Below, piece by piece: positions 12,530 to 21,868 of a stretch of DNA of 64,000 nucleotides. The stretch lies in assembly GCF_902726565.1 (NCBI RefSeq), contig NZ_CACVAF010000002.1, positions 372,001 through 436,000 of the forward strand, given 5' to 3'. Made by a program: the position numbers and the translations under genes. This DNA is from Yersinia vastinensis. GTDB taxonomy: Bacteria; Pseudomonadota; Gammaproteobacteria; Enterobacterales; Enterobacteriaceae. The notes under the pieces are model-generated. The model worked only from the letters and a program-made list of their open reading frames with translations, searched no databases and was not told the DNA's origin. Position 1 is the first letter of the stretch; every line of letters starts with the position of its first letter.

Positions 12530-13660
12530 ATGGCCTATACCACTTTTTCGCAAAATAAAAACAACCAGTTACTCGAACCGATGTTCTTTGGTCAATCCGT
12601 CAACGTGGCGCGCTTCGATCAGCAAAAACACGCTATTTTCGAAAAACTGATTGAGAAACAATTGTCGTTCTTCTGGCGCCCGGAAGAGATTGACGTCTCC
12701 CGTGATCGTATTGATTATCAGAACCTGCCAGAACACGAAAAACACATTTTCATCAGCAATTTGAAATACCAAACCTTGCTGGACTCCATTCAGGGGCGCA
12801 GTCCGAATATTGCCCTATTACCCCTGATCTCTATTCCTGAGTTGGAAACCTGGGTTGAAACTTGGTCATTCTCTGAAACCATTCACTCACGTTCATACAC
12901 CCATATCATCCGCAATATCGTTAACGACCCAGCGATTGTTTTCGATGATATCGTGACCAACGAAGAGATCCTTAAACGCGCAAAAGATATCTCGGCGTAT
13001 TATGACGATCTGATTGAGATGACCAGCTATTACCATTTGCTGGGGGAAGGCACTCACCAAGTCAACGGTAAAACCGTGGTGGTCAGTTTACGTGAGCTGA
13101 AAAAACAGCTTTATCTGTGTTTGATGAGCGTGAATGCACTGGAAGCGATTCGTTTTTATGTCAGTTTCGCCTGCTCCTTTGCCTTTGCAGAGCGCGAACT
13201 GATGGAAGGCAATGCGAAAATCATCAAAATGATTGCGCGCGATGAAGCCCTGCATTTGACAGGCACCCAGCATATCTTGAATTTGATGCGCTCAGGTGAA
13301 GACGATCCAGAAATGGCTGAGATTGCGCAAGAGTGTCAGAAAGAGTGTTATGAACTGTTTGTGAAAGCCGCAGAACAAGAGAAAGAGTGGGCCGAATATC
13401 TGTTCCGTGACGGCTCCATGATTGGTCTGAATAAAGATATTTTGTGCCAGTATGTTGAATATATTACTAATATTCGCATGCAAGCCGTGGGTCTCGGTGT
13501 GCCATTTGCTATTCGCACCAATCCAATTCCATGGATCAACTCTTGGTTAGTTTCTGATAACGTGCAAGTTGCGCCGCAGGAAGTTGAAGTCAGCTCTTAT
13601 TTGGTCGGTCAGATTGATTCAGAAGTCAGTGCTGATGACCTGAGTGATTTCGAGCTGTAA
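12530..13660 (+). CDS. nrdB: Ribonucleoside-diphosphate reductase 1, beta subunit
   Basis: The radical-generating small subunit of class Ia ribonucleotide reductase, with a di-iron centre and a stable tyrosyl radical. The frame extends upstream to 12464, but the ATG at 12530 follows a GAGGAA ribosome-binding site and gives 376 residues, the E. coli length. The radical tyrosine is Y123 counting Met (Y122 mature) in HSRSYTHII. Iron ligands are seen in the [26 protein letters not shown] and RDEALH segments. yfaE starts 3 bases after the stop. Confidence 0.97.
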   Translation: MAYTTFSQNKNNQLLEPMFFGQSVNVARFDQQKHAIFEKLIEKQLSFFWRPEEIDVSRDRIDYQNLPEHEKHIFISNLKYQTLLDSIQGRSPNIALLPLISIPELETWVETWSFSETIHSRSYTHIIRNIVNDPAIVFDDIVTNEEILKRAKDISAYYDDLIEMTSYYHLLGEGTHQVNGKTVVVSLRELKKQLYLCLMSVNALEAIRFYVSFACSFAFAERELMEGNAKIIKMIARDEALHLTGTQHILNLMRSGEDDPEMAEIAQECQKECYELFVKAAEQEKEWAEYLFRDGSMIGLNKDILCQYVEYITNIRMQAVGLGVPFAIRTNPIPWINSWLVSDNVQVAPQEVEVSSYLVGQIDSEVSADDLSDFEL

Positions 13661-13663
13661 GCC

Positions 13664-13963
13664 ATGAAGTCTCTACCCAACAAATTTCGAGTCAGTGAGC
13701 TCGATGTGGGGAACACTGTGACGTTGAGCACCACCGGTGCTCAACTTAACCGCCCTGCCAATAGCCGCAATTTATTGGAAACGCTCGAATACCATCAAGT
13801 TCAAATCGAATACCAATGCCGGTCCGGTTATTGTGGTTCTTGCCGCTTGCGATTACTCAAGGGCGAGGTCTGCTATCAACAGCAACCGCTGGCCTTTATT
13901 CAAACCGATGAAATTCTGCCCTGCTGCTGTCAACCCAAAGGCGATATTGAAATCGAACTCTAG
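13664..13963 (+). CDS. yfaE: [2Fe-2S] ferredoxin YfaE, NrdB cofactor maintenance
   Basis: A small plant-type ferredoxin that reduces the di-iron site of NrdB so that the tyrosyl radical can be made or repaired. It has 99 residues, about 15 more at the N-terminus than the E. coli protein. The cluster cysteines are C52, C57 and C60 in the segment CRSGYCGSC, with the fourth within the CCC triplet at 87-89. It is tightly linked to nrdB (3-bp gap), so it is translated from the same mRNA. Confidence 0.95.
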   Translation: MKSLPNKFRVSELDVGNTVTLSTTGAQLNRPANSRNLLETLEYHQVQIEYQCRSGYCGSCRLRLLKGEVCYQQQPLAFIQTDEILPCCCQPKGDIEIEL

Positions 13964-14104
13964 CCATATCCTCTAAGATATTGCCTTCAAAACATAAGCT
14001 TGGCTTATTCCTCATTTAGAAAGTTAGGATTTCACCTATAATCAGATGCTCGGTTGTATGATATTTTGCACCAGGTATTACCTGACAAACCATAGGGACA
14101 AAAG

Positions 14105-14611
14105 ATGAAAATAGTGTCAATCGCAATAACCAGCCTGTTAATGGCAGCATCAATCAGCACTTTTGCCGCGACAGAGCAGCCACTTGATCGGCAACAACCG
14201 TTAGAGAAGATTGCGCCTTATCCACAAGCTGAAAAAGGCATGAGCCGCCAGGTAATTTTCCTTGATCCACAAGAAGATGAAAGCCGTTTTAAAGTTGAAT
14301 TGTTGATCGGCAAAACGATTGAAGTGGACTGTAACCGCCATATGCTCGGCGGCAATCTGGAAACCAGAACGTTGTCAGGTTGGGGATTTGATTATCTGGT
14401 AATGGATAAAATCTCAGAACCGGCTTCAACCATGATGGCATGCCCAGATAATACTCGCCGCCCACAATTTGTGGCCGCTAATCTGGGCGATGCCGGAATG
14501 CAACGCTATAACAGCCGACTGCCCATTGTAGTTTATGTTCCGCAAGGGGTCGATGTGAAATACCGGATTTGGGAAGCAGGCGACGACGTCAGAAATGCGC
14601 AGGTGAAATAA
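14105..14611 (+). CDS. eco: Ecotin, periplasmic serine protease inhibitor
   Basis: A dimeric periplasmic inhibitor of trypsin-fold proteases such as neutrophil elastase. It has 168 residues (E. coli 162). A signal peptide covers about residues 1-21 with cleavage near STFA. The reactive loop ASTMMACPD carries the P1/P1' pair M110-M111, and C76 and C113 can form the conserved loop disulfide. It has its own promoter region after yfaE and a terminator hairpin downstream. Confidence 0.95.
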   Translation: MKIVSIAITSLLMAASISTFAATEQPLDRQQPLEKIAPYPQAEKGMSRQVIFLDPQEDESRFKVELLIGKTIEVDCNRHMLGGNLETRTLSGWGFDYLVMDKISEPASTMMACPDNTRRPQFVAANLGDAGMQRYNSRLPIVVYVPQGVDVKYRIWEAGDDVRNAQVK

Positions 14612-14638
14612 CAACCACTTGCCTTCGTTGAAATTAAA

Positions 14639-14664
14639 AATACCCATTCAGTTGAGTGGGTATT
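14639..14664 (+). terminator. Ecotin gene terminator
   Basis: A 12-bp inverted repeat with one G-U pair (AATACCCATTCA and its partner, two-base central loop) lies 27 bases after the eco stop. It is followed by TATTAAAAAATG rather than a long T tract. Confidence 0.6.
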
Positions 14665-14817
14665 AAAAAATGTCATCTTGATCATAATAAACCCGCGTTT
14701 AAAAACTGCTGGCAGTCAATGTATGAGGCAGGAGTTGCGCTATGCTAGGTGGGAATACAATTAAATTAACAATAACACTTTATGGATTAATATATTACTC
14801 ATATGCCATATTTAAAT

Positions 14818-14847
14818 AAAAAGCGCATTTAAATGATGCGCCTTTTA
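14818..14847 (-). terminator. Terminator of the CinA-like gene
   Basis: On the minus strand a GCGCAT stem (14823-14828 with 14836-14841) is followed by TTTTTATTT. It lies about 40 bases past the stop of the CinA-like gene. Confidence 0.65.
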
Positions 14848-14882
14848 CTTATTTAGAGATATATCTATTAATTGAAAATTAA

Positions 14883-16076
14883 CTACAAAATCTCAACCAC
14901 TTCCAGCCAACCGTGTTGGCCGCAGACTGGGCTACCTTTCAGCCAACGCCGCAGCATGTCCAATGCCAGCATAGCGCTGCTTTCCTGACGAATTCGTAAA
15001 CTATGTCGGCTCGCCTGATAACGCACTGTCTGGGCAAAAGTCCCATCAGAGGTGTGCAGTGCAACACTAAGACAATCATTTTGCATGGCACTGACAGCCA
15101 GCACTACCTGCGCACCACACAGCATAGAGAGTGACTGGGCGCGGCTCGCGACTTCGGGCAAGGATTCCTGACAATGGGCTGGCAACAACTCGCCCCCCGC
15201 CAATGACGCGTTCGCGCTCTGCAATTGCCAGTGCATCAATCCACCAGTAAATTGTTCACTGACGGCCAGCAACAAACCACGCTGTGTTAACTGCTCGGCT
15301 AGTAATGCCGGTAACCCCTGAGTACCTTCAAATATCGTGCTATCGCCAGTTACCGCTCTAACCTGTTGCCACACCTGTTCCATCGCTGTGCGCTGCGAGG
15401 CAGGCCCCGTTAACTTCAATTCAATAATAGGTGCAGATGAGCGATAACCCAGCACAGCCCCCTCAGGGAGTGGCAAAGGGTCTAACTCCAGCGCTAAATC
15501 ACTTTCTGAGCGGCCAAAGGTGGTCATTCGTAAACACAATGGAGGCTCCGCCACATCAAAATGTTGACGCAAACGCGGCATAATCTGCTGCTCAACCATC
15601 ACCTTAAATTCTGATGGCACACCGGGGGTGAAAAACATCCAGCACTTATTTAGCTGCAGTGCGAAACCACAGGCAGTTCCGACCGGGTTATCTAACATTT
15701 CTGCATTGGCCGGAATGTGCGCTTGCTTACGGTTAGTCGACGACATCACTCTGCCGCGCTCTTTAAAGAAAGCCTCCATTCGTGCAATCCACTCTGGGTG
15801 TTCGATCAACTCCGTTCCGGCAGCCCGTGCAGCGGCCAAAGCACTCAAGTCATCACTCGTCGGCCCCAGCCCGCCGTTAACAATCAACACATCCGCAACC
15901 TGACTGCGCTCGGTGAATACCTCAATAAGCGCTGAGAGTGAATCACCGACAGTTTCTCTACTGCTAATGGGCAATCCCTGATTAAATAAGTAATCTGCTA
16001 ACCATGCAGCATTGGTATCAATAATTTGCCCATGCAGCACTTCATCCCCGGTACTCAACATCTCAACTCTAATCAT
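14883..16076 (-). CDS. yfaY: CinA-like protein YfaY, probably inactive as NMN deamidase
   Basis: A member of the CinA/competence-damage family, 397 residues (E. coli YfaY about 400). The N-terminal MoCF/molybdopterin-binding-like domain is recognisable (STGDEVLHGQIIDTN at 8-22, VNGGLGPTSDDL at 67-78). The C-terminal CinA domain is degenerate. Where active NMN deamidases (PncC) have an ESCTGG motif with the catalytic serine, this protein has EQFTGG at 274-279. That agrees with the E. coli paralog being regarded as inactive in NMN deamidation. Its real role is unknown. It is a single gene, divergent from tyrP. Confidence 0.85.
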   Translation of the reverse strand: MIRVEMLSTGDEVLHGQIIDTNAAWLADYLFNQGLPISSRETVGDSLSALIEVFTERSQVADVLIVNGGLGPTSDDLSALAAARAAGTELIEHPEWIARMEAFFKERGRVMSSTNRKQAHIPANAEMLDNPVGTACGFALQLNKCWMFFTPGVPSEFKVMVEQQIMPRLRQHFDVAEPPLCLRMTTFGRSESDLALELDPLPLPEGAVLGYRSSAPIIELKLTGPASQRTAMEQVWQQVRAVTGDSTIFEGTQGLPALLAEQLTQRGLLLAVSEQFTGGLMHWQLQSANASLAGGELLPAHCQESLPEVASRAQSLSMLCGAQVVLAVSAMQNDCLSVALHTSDGTFAQTVRYQASRHSLRIRQESSAMLALDMLRRWLKGSPVCGQHGWLEVVEIL

Positions 16077-16338
16077 TTTTTTCTCCGTTCAACCCCATGC
16101 CCCACCCAGTCGGTTTCGAGTTGCAGATGTACTTTATGAATCCCATCACTCAAACACAATCATTTCCCGCGGCGGCAATAAATATACTCTTCATCTTTCA
16201 AGATACAGGTGTGTTGATTGCTCTCGGCCACCCGATTGAATTAACTCATTAGGATGTTCTCGTTTATCGCCTTCCTACATCAGAGAATCTATTGGGAATA
16301 GACGTAATCAATATATCCATTTCGCTTTATTCTACACA

Positions 16339-16356
16339 TGTAATCATATGTTTACA
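16339..16356 (+). promoter_or_regulatory. Strong TyrR box upstream of tyrP
   Basis: TGTAATCATATGTTTACA matches the TyrR consensus TGTAAA-N6-TTTACA with one mismatch. It sits 17 bp upstream of the -35 element. TyrR controls E. coli tyrP, repressing with tyrosine and activating with phenylalanine. Confidence 0.8.
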
Positions 16357-16361
16357 TGCCG

Positions 16362-16379
16362 CGTAACGACGATTTGACA
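16362..16379 (+). promoter_or_regulatory. Weak TyrR box overlapping the tyrP -35 element
   Basis: CGTAAC-N6-TTGACA keeps GTAA and TT-ACA of the TyrR consensus. It begins 23 bp downstream of the first box and covers the -35 hexamer. A strong upstream box plus a weak box over -35 is the tyrP arrangement known in E. coli, in which tyrosine-bound TyrR represses. Confidence 0.6.
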
Positions 16380-16402
16380 CAAATAAGCCAATCTACTACC
16401 CT
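16374..16402 (+). promoter_or_regulatory. tyrP promoter
   Basis: The -35 TTGACA (16374-16379) and the -10 TACCCT (16397-16402) are 17 bp apart, 46 bases upstream of the GTG start codon. The -35 is perfect and overlaps a TyrR half-site. Confidence 0.65.
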
Positions 16403-16448
16403 GCTGCACTCAATAATTCCAATAAATTGTTATGTAATAGAGGAAAGC

Positions 16449-17657
16449 GTGAAGAATCGCACCCTGGGCAGTATATTTATCGTTGCTGGCACCACCATTG
16501 GTGCAGGTATGCTGGCTATGCCACTGGCTGCTGCGGGAGTGGGCTTTGGCGTCACCCTCGCATTATTAATTTCTCTTTGGTTATTAATGTGTTACACCGC
16601 ATTACTTTTGGTTGAAGTGTACCAGCACGAAGCGGCAGATACTGGGCTGGGGACTTTGGCTAAACGTTATCTCGGTCATCGAGGGCAGTGGCTCACCGGT
16701 TTTAGCATGATGTTTCTGATGTATGCACTGACCGCCGCCTATATTAGTGGCGCTGGTGAGTTGCTAGCCACCAGCATTAGTCAGTGGACTCAACATTCGT
16801 TTCCAACTTCACTTGGCGTATTGCTGTTTACACTGATTGCCGGTGGTGTGGTCTGTATCGGAACCCACTCCGTTGACTTATTTAACCGCATCTTGTTCAG
16901 CGCTAAAATTATCTTCCTGATTGTAATGTTGGCATTGATGATGCCGCATATAGAGAAAACCAATTTATTGACGTTGCCATTGGAACAAGGGCTGGCTCTT
17001 TCAGCTATTCCGGTCATTTTCACTTCATTTGGTTTTCATGGCAGCGTACCCAGTATTGTCAATTATATGGGTGGCAATATTCGTAAACTGCGTTGGGTAT
17101 TTATTATCGGCAGTGCAATCCCACTTATTGCTTATATTTTCTGGCAGTTGACCACGCTAGGGTCCATTTCGTCTCATACCTTCGTTGGTATTTTGGCACA
17201 GCAAGCTGGGTTGAATGGCTTATTACAAGCTGTGCGTGATGTGGTGGCCTCCCCTCATGTCGAGTTGGCCGTCCATCTGTTTGCCGATTTGGCACTGGCG
17301 ACCTCATTCCTAGGGGTTGCATTGGGGCTGTTTGATTATCTGGCGGATTTGTTTAAACGCCGTAATTCAGTACGAGGCCGCCTGCAAACTGGCGCAATTA
17401 CCTTTGTACCGCCGCTGCTGTTCGCTCTGTTTTATCCACGTGGTTTTATTATGGCCTTAGGTTTTGCCGCTGTCGCATTATCGGTATTAGCATTAATTCT
17501 GCCTGCCATGTTGGCGTGGAAAGCACGTAAGATTCATCAAGGAAGTTATCGCGTATGGGGCGGGAAACCGGCACTCGCAGCGGTATTTGCTTGTGGGGTT
17601 GTGGTCATTGGAATTCAAGTCGGGATTGTCACTGGCGCACTACCCGCTGTTGGGTAA
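16449..17657 (+). CDS. tyrP: Tyrosine-specific permease TyrP
   Basis: An inner-membrane tyrosine:proton symporter of the hydroxy/aromatic amino acid permease family, with about 11 membrane segments. The frame is open back to 16356, but that ATG lies inside a TyrR operator. The GTG at 16449 follows AGGAAAG and gives 402 residues beginning MKNRTLGS, which lines up with E. coli TyrP (403). The family signature [19 protein letters not shown] is at residues 14-32. It is a monocistronic unit followed by a palindrome-rich, ERIC-containing spacer. Confidence 0.95.
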   Translation: MKNRTLGSIFIVAGTTIGAGMLAMPLAAAGVGFGVTLALLISLWLLMCYTALLLVEVYQHEAADTGLGTLAKRYLGHRGQWLTGFSMMFLMYALTAAYISGAGELLATSISQWTQHSFPTSLGVLLFTLIAGGVVCIGTHSVDLFNRILFSAKIIFLIVMLALMMPHIEKTNLLTLPLEQGLALSAIPVIFTSFGFHGSVPSIVNYMGGNIRKLRWVFIIGSAIPLIAYIFWQLTTLGSISSHTFVGILAQQAGLNGLLQAVRDVVASPHVELAVHLFADLALATSFLGVALGLFDYLADLFKRRNSVRGRLQTGAITFVPPLLFALFYPRGFIMALGFAAVALSVLALILPAMLAWKARKIHQGSYRVWGGKPALAAVFACGVVVIGIQVGIVTGALPAVG

Positions 17658-17796
17658 GTGTAACTGCACCCCGTAAGGCGTAGCGAGCTGGGTCAATTGA
17701 GTACGCCCAGCGCGGAGCCCCCGCAGTGTATACGTCGCACACTGCGGAGGCGGGCACAGCGCAATGTACGTGATGATGCGCAGTAGCCGACTGCAA
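17658..17796. repeat. GC-rich palindromic block after tyrP
   Basis: This spacer has several stacked dyads: GCTGGG/CCCAGC (17687-17692 with 17706-17711) and a perfect 9-bp stem CCGCAGTGT/ACACTGCGG (17721-17729 with 17739-17747). It adjoins an ERIC element. The composition is richer in GC than the neighbouring genes. It is not recognisable as ERIC itself and may be another intergenic repeat family; it could terminate tyrP or protect its mRNA. Confidence 0.5.
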
Positions 17797-17916
17797 CCCA
17801 CAGCCATTGGCGCTACAGCAAGGCGGCAAACGAGTAAATCCCGATGAGCTGACACCTGTCAGTGATTCGGGGGAGCGAATGCAGCCAACAACACTGTAGC
17901 GTCAAGGGCGTAGGGG
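17797..17916. repeat. ERIC element between tyrP and the yfaZ-like gene
   Basis: The core AAATCCCGATGAGCTGACAC followed by GTCAGTGATTCGGGGGAGCG aligns with the Enterobacterial Repetitive Intergenic Consensus core, including the segments used for ERIC1R and ERIC2. The outer arms (17797-17818 and 17894-17916) are imperfect inverted repeats ending in CGCTACAG/CTGTAGCG. It ends 2 bases before the stop codon of the convergent yfaZ-like gene. The terminal TATA motifs are not preserved. Confidence 0.8.
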
Positions 17917-17918
17917 AA

Positions 17919-18461
17919 TTAGAAGTTTAAGCCCGCACCGATATACACCCCATCCGCTAGGCGATTATCCCGATGGCCTTCTTTACCTTCCATATTGATA
18001 TAACGATAGCCAACATCAACAGTCAGTGGGCGGAAGACACTCCAGCGCAAGCCACCATTGGCTTCACTGTAGGATTTCATGCCGCTGGTCAACTCTTCAG
18101 GGGCGAAATAACCTTCACCGTATAAAGTAAATGACTTGTTGATTGGATAAGTTAGCCCACCGCCAATCGCTACTGCGCCGCCATTGCTCCCCTCTTCCGG
18201 CGACATATAAATGCCTTTCCCGCCAACAGTTGCCATCATTGGACCAATCGGCAAATTAAAACCCAGCCCCATACCATAAACATCACCATCATGATCACTA
18301 CGCGCCCAGTTGCCACTGATAGCCAACCCGCCGGTGTTAGTACCAAGACCAAACCCTAAATTGGTGTAATGACGCCCAGTTTCAGCGTTAAAACTTACCG
18401 CACTGGCGGAACCTGTAACAAACAACAGGCTGGCAGCACAGGCAATTAAATGCTTATTCAT
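17919..18461 (-). CDS. yfaZ: YfaZ-family outer-membrane protein
   Basis: A predicted small outer-membrane beta-barrel, 180 residues, the same as E. coli YfaZ. A signal peptide covers residues 1-21 (cleavage at SASA/VSFN). The rest shows alternating hydrophobic strands rich in glycine and aromatics, and the last residue is phenylalanine (GAGLNF), the usual barrel-assembly signal. Its function is not established. It is convergent with tyrP across an ERIC element and divergent from katA. Confidence 0.85.
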   Translation of the reverse strand: MNKHLIACAASLLFVTGSASAVSFNAETGRHYTNLGFGLGTNTGGLAISGNWARSDHDGDVYGMGLGFNLPIGPMMATVGGKGIYMSPEEGSNGGAVAIGGGLTYPINKSFTLYGEGYFAPEELTSGMKSYSEANGGLRWSVFRPLTVDVGYRYINMEGKEGHRDNRLADGVYIGAGLNF

Positions 18462-18815
18462 ATTTCTCTCTCATTATTCGTCATGTTACCCATGAGCAAA
18501 CTCTGGCTAACAGGTTTTTCCTACCCCGAGTTTAACCGAAAAAAAAACCATAAACACACGGAAAAACCGATTAAATACCACAGTATTTCAAATGATTGTC
18601 AATAATCATGTCATTAATATGTTTTATGCTAGCGATGATAATGATAAGGCGTACCTATTTGCTGAATATCAGCAATACGGCTACAACTAGTGTGGAGATC
18701 AAAGAATAAATCCCTGATGTTGTTTAAGTTATTATCTTGTCAATTAGACTTTTGACGCGATGTAATGCTTTAAATACCCGAAAAAGCAATCAATTCAACA
18801 GCCATACTGGAGAAA
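18462..18815. other. yfaZ-katA divergent intergenic region
   Basis: A gap of 354 bp. For katA a plausible promoter is TTGTCA (18737-18742) with TGTAAT (18761-18766), 18 bp spacing. Upstream is a TGATT-N6-AATCA dyad (18593-18608), and GATAATGATAA at 18637-18647 resembles half of a Fur box. These operator ideas are tentative. Confidence 0.4.
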
Positions 18816-20258
18816 ATGATGAGCAAAAAGAAAGGTTTAACGACTGCAGCAGGTGCTCCCGTTGTTGATAATAATAATGTTGTGACTGCTGGCCGACGTG
18901 GCCCGATGCTACTGCAAGATGTGTGGTTCTTAGAGAAGCTGGCTCATTTCGATCGCGAAGTGATACCAGAGCGCCGCATGCACGCTAAAGGTTCTGGTGC
19001 TTACGGTACTTTTACGGTGACCCACGACATTACCCAATATACGCGAGCAAAAATTTTCTCCGAGATTGGTAAGCAAACCGAAATGTTTGTTCGCTTCTCA
19101 ACCGTTGCAGGCGAACGCGGTGCTGCTGATGCTGAACGTGATATTCGTGGTTTCGCCATGAAATATTACACTGAAGAAGGTAACTGGGATTTAGTCGGTA
19201 ACGATACCCCCGTATTCTACTTGCGTGATCCGCTAAAATTCCCCGACCTCAACCATGTTGTAAAACGCGACCCGCGCACTAACCTGCGTAACCCGATTTA
19301 CAAGTGGGACTTCTTCTCCCAACTCCCTGAGTCTCTGCACCAGCTCACCATCGACTTCAGTGACCGTGGCTTACCAAGATCCTATCGCCATATGCACGGG
19401 TTCGGTAGCCATACCTTTAGTTTTATCAATGCCAAGAATGAGCGTTTTTGGGTTAAATTCCATTTCCGCTGCGAGCAAGGCATTGAAAATCTTATGGATG
19501 ATGAAGCTGAAAAACTGGTTGGCACAGACAGAGAAAGCTCTCAGCGTGACCTGTATGAGGCGATTGAACGTGGTGACTTCCCACGTTGGAAATTACAGAT
19601 TCAGGTGATGCCAGAGCATGAAGCATCACAAACCCCATATAATCCGTTTGACCTGACCAAAGTCTGGCCACACGGTGACTACCCATTAATTGATGTTGGT
19701 TTCTTCGAGTTGAACCGCAACCCAGAAAACTACTTCGCTGAAGTTGAGCAAGCCTCCTTCAACCCAGCTAACGTAGTGCCCGGGGTGAGTTTCTCACCAG
19801 ATCGCATGTTGCAAGGCCGTTTGTTCTCTTACGGTGATGCGGCGCGTTATCGTTTAGGGGTTAATCATCATCAGATCCCAGTGAACAGTGCTAAATGCCC
19901 ATTCCACAATTACCATCGTGATGGTGCAATGCGTGTTGATGGTAACAGTGGTAATACGGCAACTTACGAGCCAAACAGTTTTGGTTTGTTCCAAGAGCAA
20001 CCTGATTTCAGCGAACCGCCATTAACTTTGGAAGGGGCCGCTGATCATTGGAATCACCGCGAAGATGACGATTATTACTCACAACCACGAGCGCTATTCA
20101 ATCTGCTCAGTGAAGAAGAACATCAGCGGATGTTTGCTCGGATTGCCGGGGAGCTTTCACAAGTTCCTGAAGAGATCCAACGCCGTCAGGTAGACCTGTT
20201 TACTAAGGTTCACCCTGATTACGGTAATGGCGTGAAGAAAGCGCTGGGATTAAATTAA
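18816..20258 (+). CDS. katA: Monofunctional haem catalase KatA
   Basis: A small-subunit (clade 3) haem catalase that dismutates hydrogen peroxide to water and oxygen in the cytoplasm. It has 480 residues. The catalytic histidine is H56 in [12 protein letters not shown], the distal asparagine is N129 in VGNDTPVF, and the proximal haem ligand is Y339 in [13 protein letters not shown]. coli lacks this clade (it has KatG and KatE), so this gene is one of the differences from the E. coli map. GAGAAA precedes the ATG-ATG pair; the start could also be the second codon. A perfect terminator follows. Confidence 0.96.
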   Translation: MMSKKKGLTTAAGAPVVDNNNVVTAGRRGPMLLQDVWFLEKLAHFDREVIPERRMHAKGSGAYGTFTVTHDITQYTRAKIFSEIGKQTEMFVRFSTVAGERGAADAERDIRGFAMKYYTEEGNWDLVGNDTPVFYLRDPLKFPDLNHVVKRDPRTNLRNPIYKWDFFSQLPESLHQLTIDFSDRGLPRSYRHMHGFGSHTFSFINAKNERFWVKFHFRCEQGIENLMDDEAEKLVGTDRESSQRDLYEAIERGDFPRWKLQIQVMPEHEASQTPYNPFDLTKVWPHGDYPLIDVGFFELNRNPENYFAEVEQASFNPANVVPGVSFSPDRMLQGRLFSYGDAARYRLGVNHHQIPVNSAKCPFHNYHRDGAMRVDGNSGNTATYEPNSFGLFQEQPDFSEPPLTLEGAADHWNHREDDDYYSQPRALFNLLSEEEHQRMFARIAGELSQVPEEIQRRQVDLFTKVHPDYGNGVKKALGLN

Positions 20259-20269
20259 GACATTTATTT

Positions 20270-20295
20270 AAAACCCCTCTTTTGAGGGGTTTTTT
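20270..20295 (+). terminator. katA rho-independent terminator
   Basis: AAAACCCCTC and its perfect complement, four-base loop (20280-20283), followed by a T run. It starts 11 bases after the stop codon. Confidence 0.92.
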
Positions 20296-20297
20296 AC

Positions 20298-20465
20298 TTT
20301 GCCATCCCTTTTGATAATACGCCGCTCAAAATTGGCCGCATCACCAGTGCTCAGTCCAGTCTGAATATGAACAATCAGGTGACATGGCGAATATGCTCAG
20401 GCGGTAGCGAATTGCAAAATGGTGACGTGACTGCCTCGGCTGAAATGCTCATCACCTTTAACTAA
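20298..20465 (+). pseudogene. Possible C-terminal relic of a fimbrial-like protein
   Basis: A frame ending in TAA at 20463-20465 stays open for about 55 codons back into the katA terminator. It has no plausible upstream start or ribosome-binding site. The peptide contains TPLKIGRITSAQ and QVTWRICSGG and ends GDVTASAEMLITFN. The closing alternation of polar and hydrophobic residues resembles the last strand of pilin or other secreted beta-sandwich proteins. The family is not firmly recognised; it may be chance. Confidence 0.25.
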
Positions 20466-20488
20466 GTTTGATCCCCTGCGGTTTCACA

Positions 20489-21868
20489 TTACGCAGGGTG
20501 TATTTTCTCAAAATACTCCGTTAGCAACCGCCGAGAAACCTTAATCCCGCCGTTTTTTAACGCATCCGGTAAGCGATAAAAAGCCACCGGACGCTGAAAG
20601 ACGGCGAGCTGTGGCGCAAGCCACTTTGCGAGCGCAAGTTCATCCACGGCCACCTCGCTGTCAATCACGGCTATCGGGCGGTGACCAAACTCAGCATCCT
20701 CGACGGGGAGGATAAATGCTTGTTGTATACCGGGGTACTGCGCCAAAATGCGTTCGATATCCTCTGGCTGCACGCCCTCACCACCGCTGAAAAATACATT
20801 GTCCAGCCGCCCAAGGATCCGCAGTTCCCCTTTTTGCCAAACGCCACGATCACGGGTATGAAACCAACCCTCACCATCGGTAATCGGCCGTAACTGCCCC
20901 TGTTGCCAATAACCAGCAGCCAGACAATCGGCTTTGACCCAGACCTCCTCCTCGACCAACTTCACTTGCCGCCCTGCAAGGGCGACCCCGACACCCGGCA
21001 TGCCATTAGCGCGCTTGGCGCACACCGTCGAGGCAGCTTCTGTCAGGCCATATCCACACCAGCAGCGAATACCTCGAGCTTCCGCTTGTTCGGTTAGCTC
21101 GGTTGGAATATTCGCTCCCCCTAGCAGCACCTCTTTCAAACTCAGATGACCGTCGGCAGCATCGAGCAGACGCCAAAGTTGAGTTGGCACCAACGATGCA
21201 TGGCTACACCCATTCAACGCATCCAATAATGTTACGTCCGTTTGCACCACCAACGTAGCCCCAGCCCTTAACCAGCGCCAGACAATCCCCTGCCCTGAAA
21301 CATGAAACAGTGGTAATGAGAGCAACCAACTGTCATTCGCGGCGAAATTCATCAGTTGCAATACGCCATCAGCACTGGCCAAGTGGGCCGCGAGCGTATG
21401 TACCGCCGCCTTAGGCAAGCCTGAAGAACCAGAGGTTAATGTCATGGTTGCCAGTCGCTGGCTATCCCATATCACCGCCTCTGGCGCAGCGTTTTCGGTA
21501 CTGAGATTTAGTGGAAGAAAGGTTAATGGCGCAGGTAATGGATCCGCCAGATTCAGCATGAAATCGATATCGAGCTGTGGCAGCAGTTGAGTCAGCAGTG
21601 GCGCAGGTAATTGAGGATTCAGCGGTAAAACCCGAGCAGCGCACTGCAACGCCGCCAAATAGGCCAGCAGCAATGAATAACTATTTTTGCCCCGTAGCAC
21701 AATAGTGCTACCGGGAGTCACACCTTGCCGCTGAAAACTGGACGTCAGGTTATCAAGATCAGTAACCCACTGCTGCCAACTGATCAGTTGTGACCCTACG
21801 TGCAGCGCTGTTGCCTGAGGTCGCAGATTAGCCCAATGTTGCCAAGGCCAGTCCTTTAGCTGTGCCAT
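20489..21868 (-). CDS. menE: o-Succinylbenzoate-CoA ligase MenE
   Basis: An AMP-forming ligase that activates o-succinylbenzoate to its CoA thioester in menaquinone synthesis. It has 459 residues (E. coli 451). The ANL-family P-loop is [13 protein letters not shown] at about 143-155. The hinge region carries [18 protein letters not shown], and the C-terminal domain [11 protein letters not shown]. It is the last gene of the men operon and overlaps menC by 13 bp, so the two are translationally coupled. A CCCTGCG hairpin (20474-20480 with 20492-20498) spans the stop codon and lacks a T tract. Confidence 0.95.
   Translation of the reverse strand: MAQLKDWPWQHWANLRPQATALHVGSQLISWQQWVTDLDNLTSSFQRQGVTPGSTIVLRGKNSYSLLLAYLAALQCAARVLPLNPQLPAPLLTQLLPQLDIDFMLNLADPLPAPLTFLPLNLSTENAAPEAVIWDSQRLATMTLTSGSSGLPKAAVHTLAAHLASADGVLQLMNFAANDSWLLSLPLFHVSGQGIVWRWLRAGATLVVQTDVTLLDALNGCSHASLVPTQLWRLLDAADGHLSLKEVLLGGANIPTELTEQAEARGIRCWCGYGLTEAASTVCAKRANGMPGVGVALAGRQVKLVEEEVWVKADCLAAGYWQQGQLRPITDGEGWFHTRDRGVWQKGELRILGRLDNVFFSGGEGVQPEDIERILAQYPGIQQAFILPVEDAEFGHRPIAVIDSEVAVDELALAKWLAPQLAVFQRPVAFYRLPDALKNGGIKVSRRLLTEYFEKIHPA

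Larger units (their letters stand above)
16077..16448. other. yfaY-tyrP divergent intergenic region
   Basis: A gap of 372 bp between divergent genes. The tyrP-proximal part holds two TyrR boxes and a sigma-70-type promoter. The yfaY-proximal part is ordinary AT-rich DNA in which I see nothing further to name. Confidence 0.6.

Noticed and set aside
16356-16448. Upstream extension of tyrP to an ATG at 16356
   Set aside because: The ATG overlaps the TyrR box and the extension crosses the promoter; TyrP homology begins at the GTG at 16449.
17629-17855. Two overlapping antisense frames after tyrP
   Set aside because: They follow from the palindromic, GC-rich repeat block and ERIC element and have no start signals or protein features.
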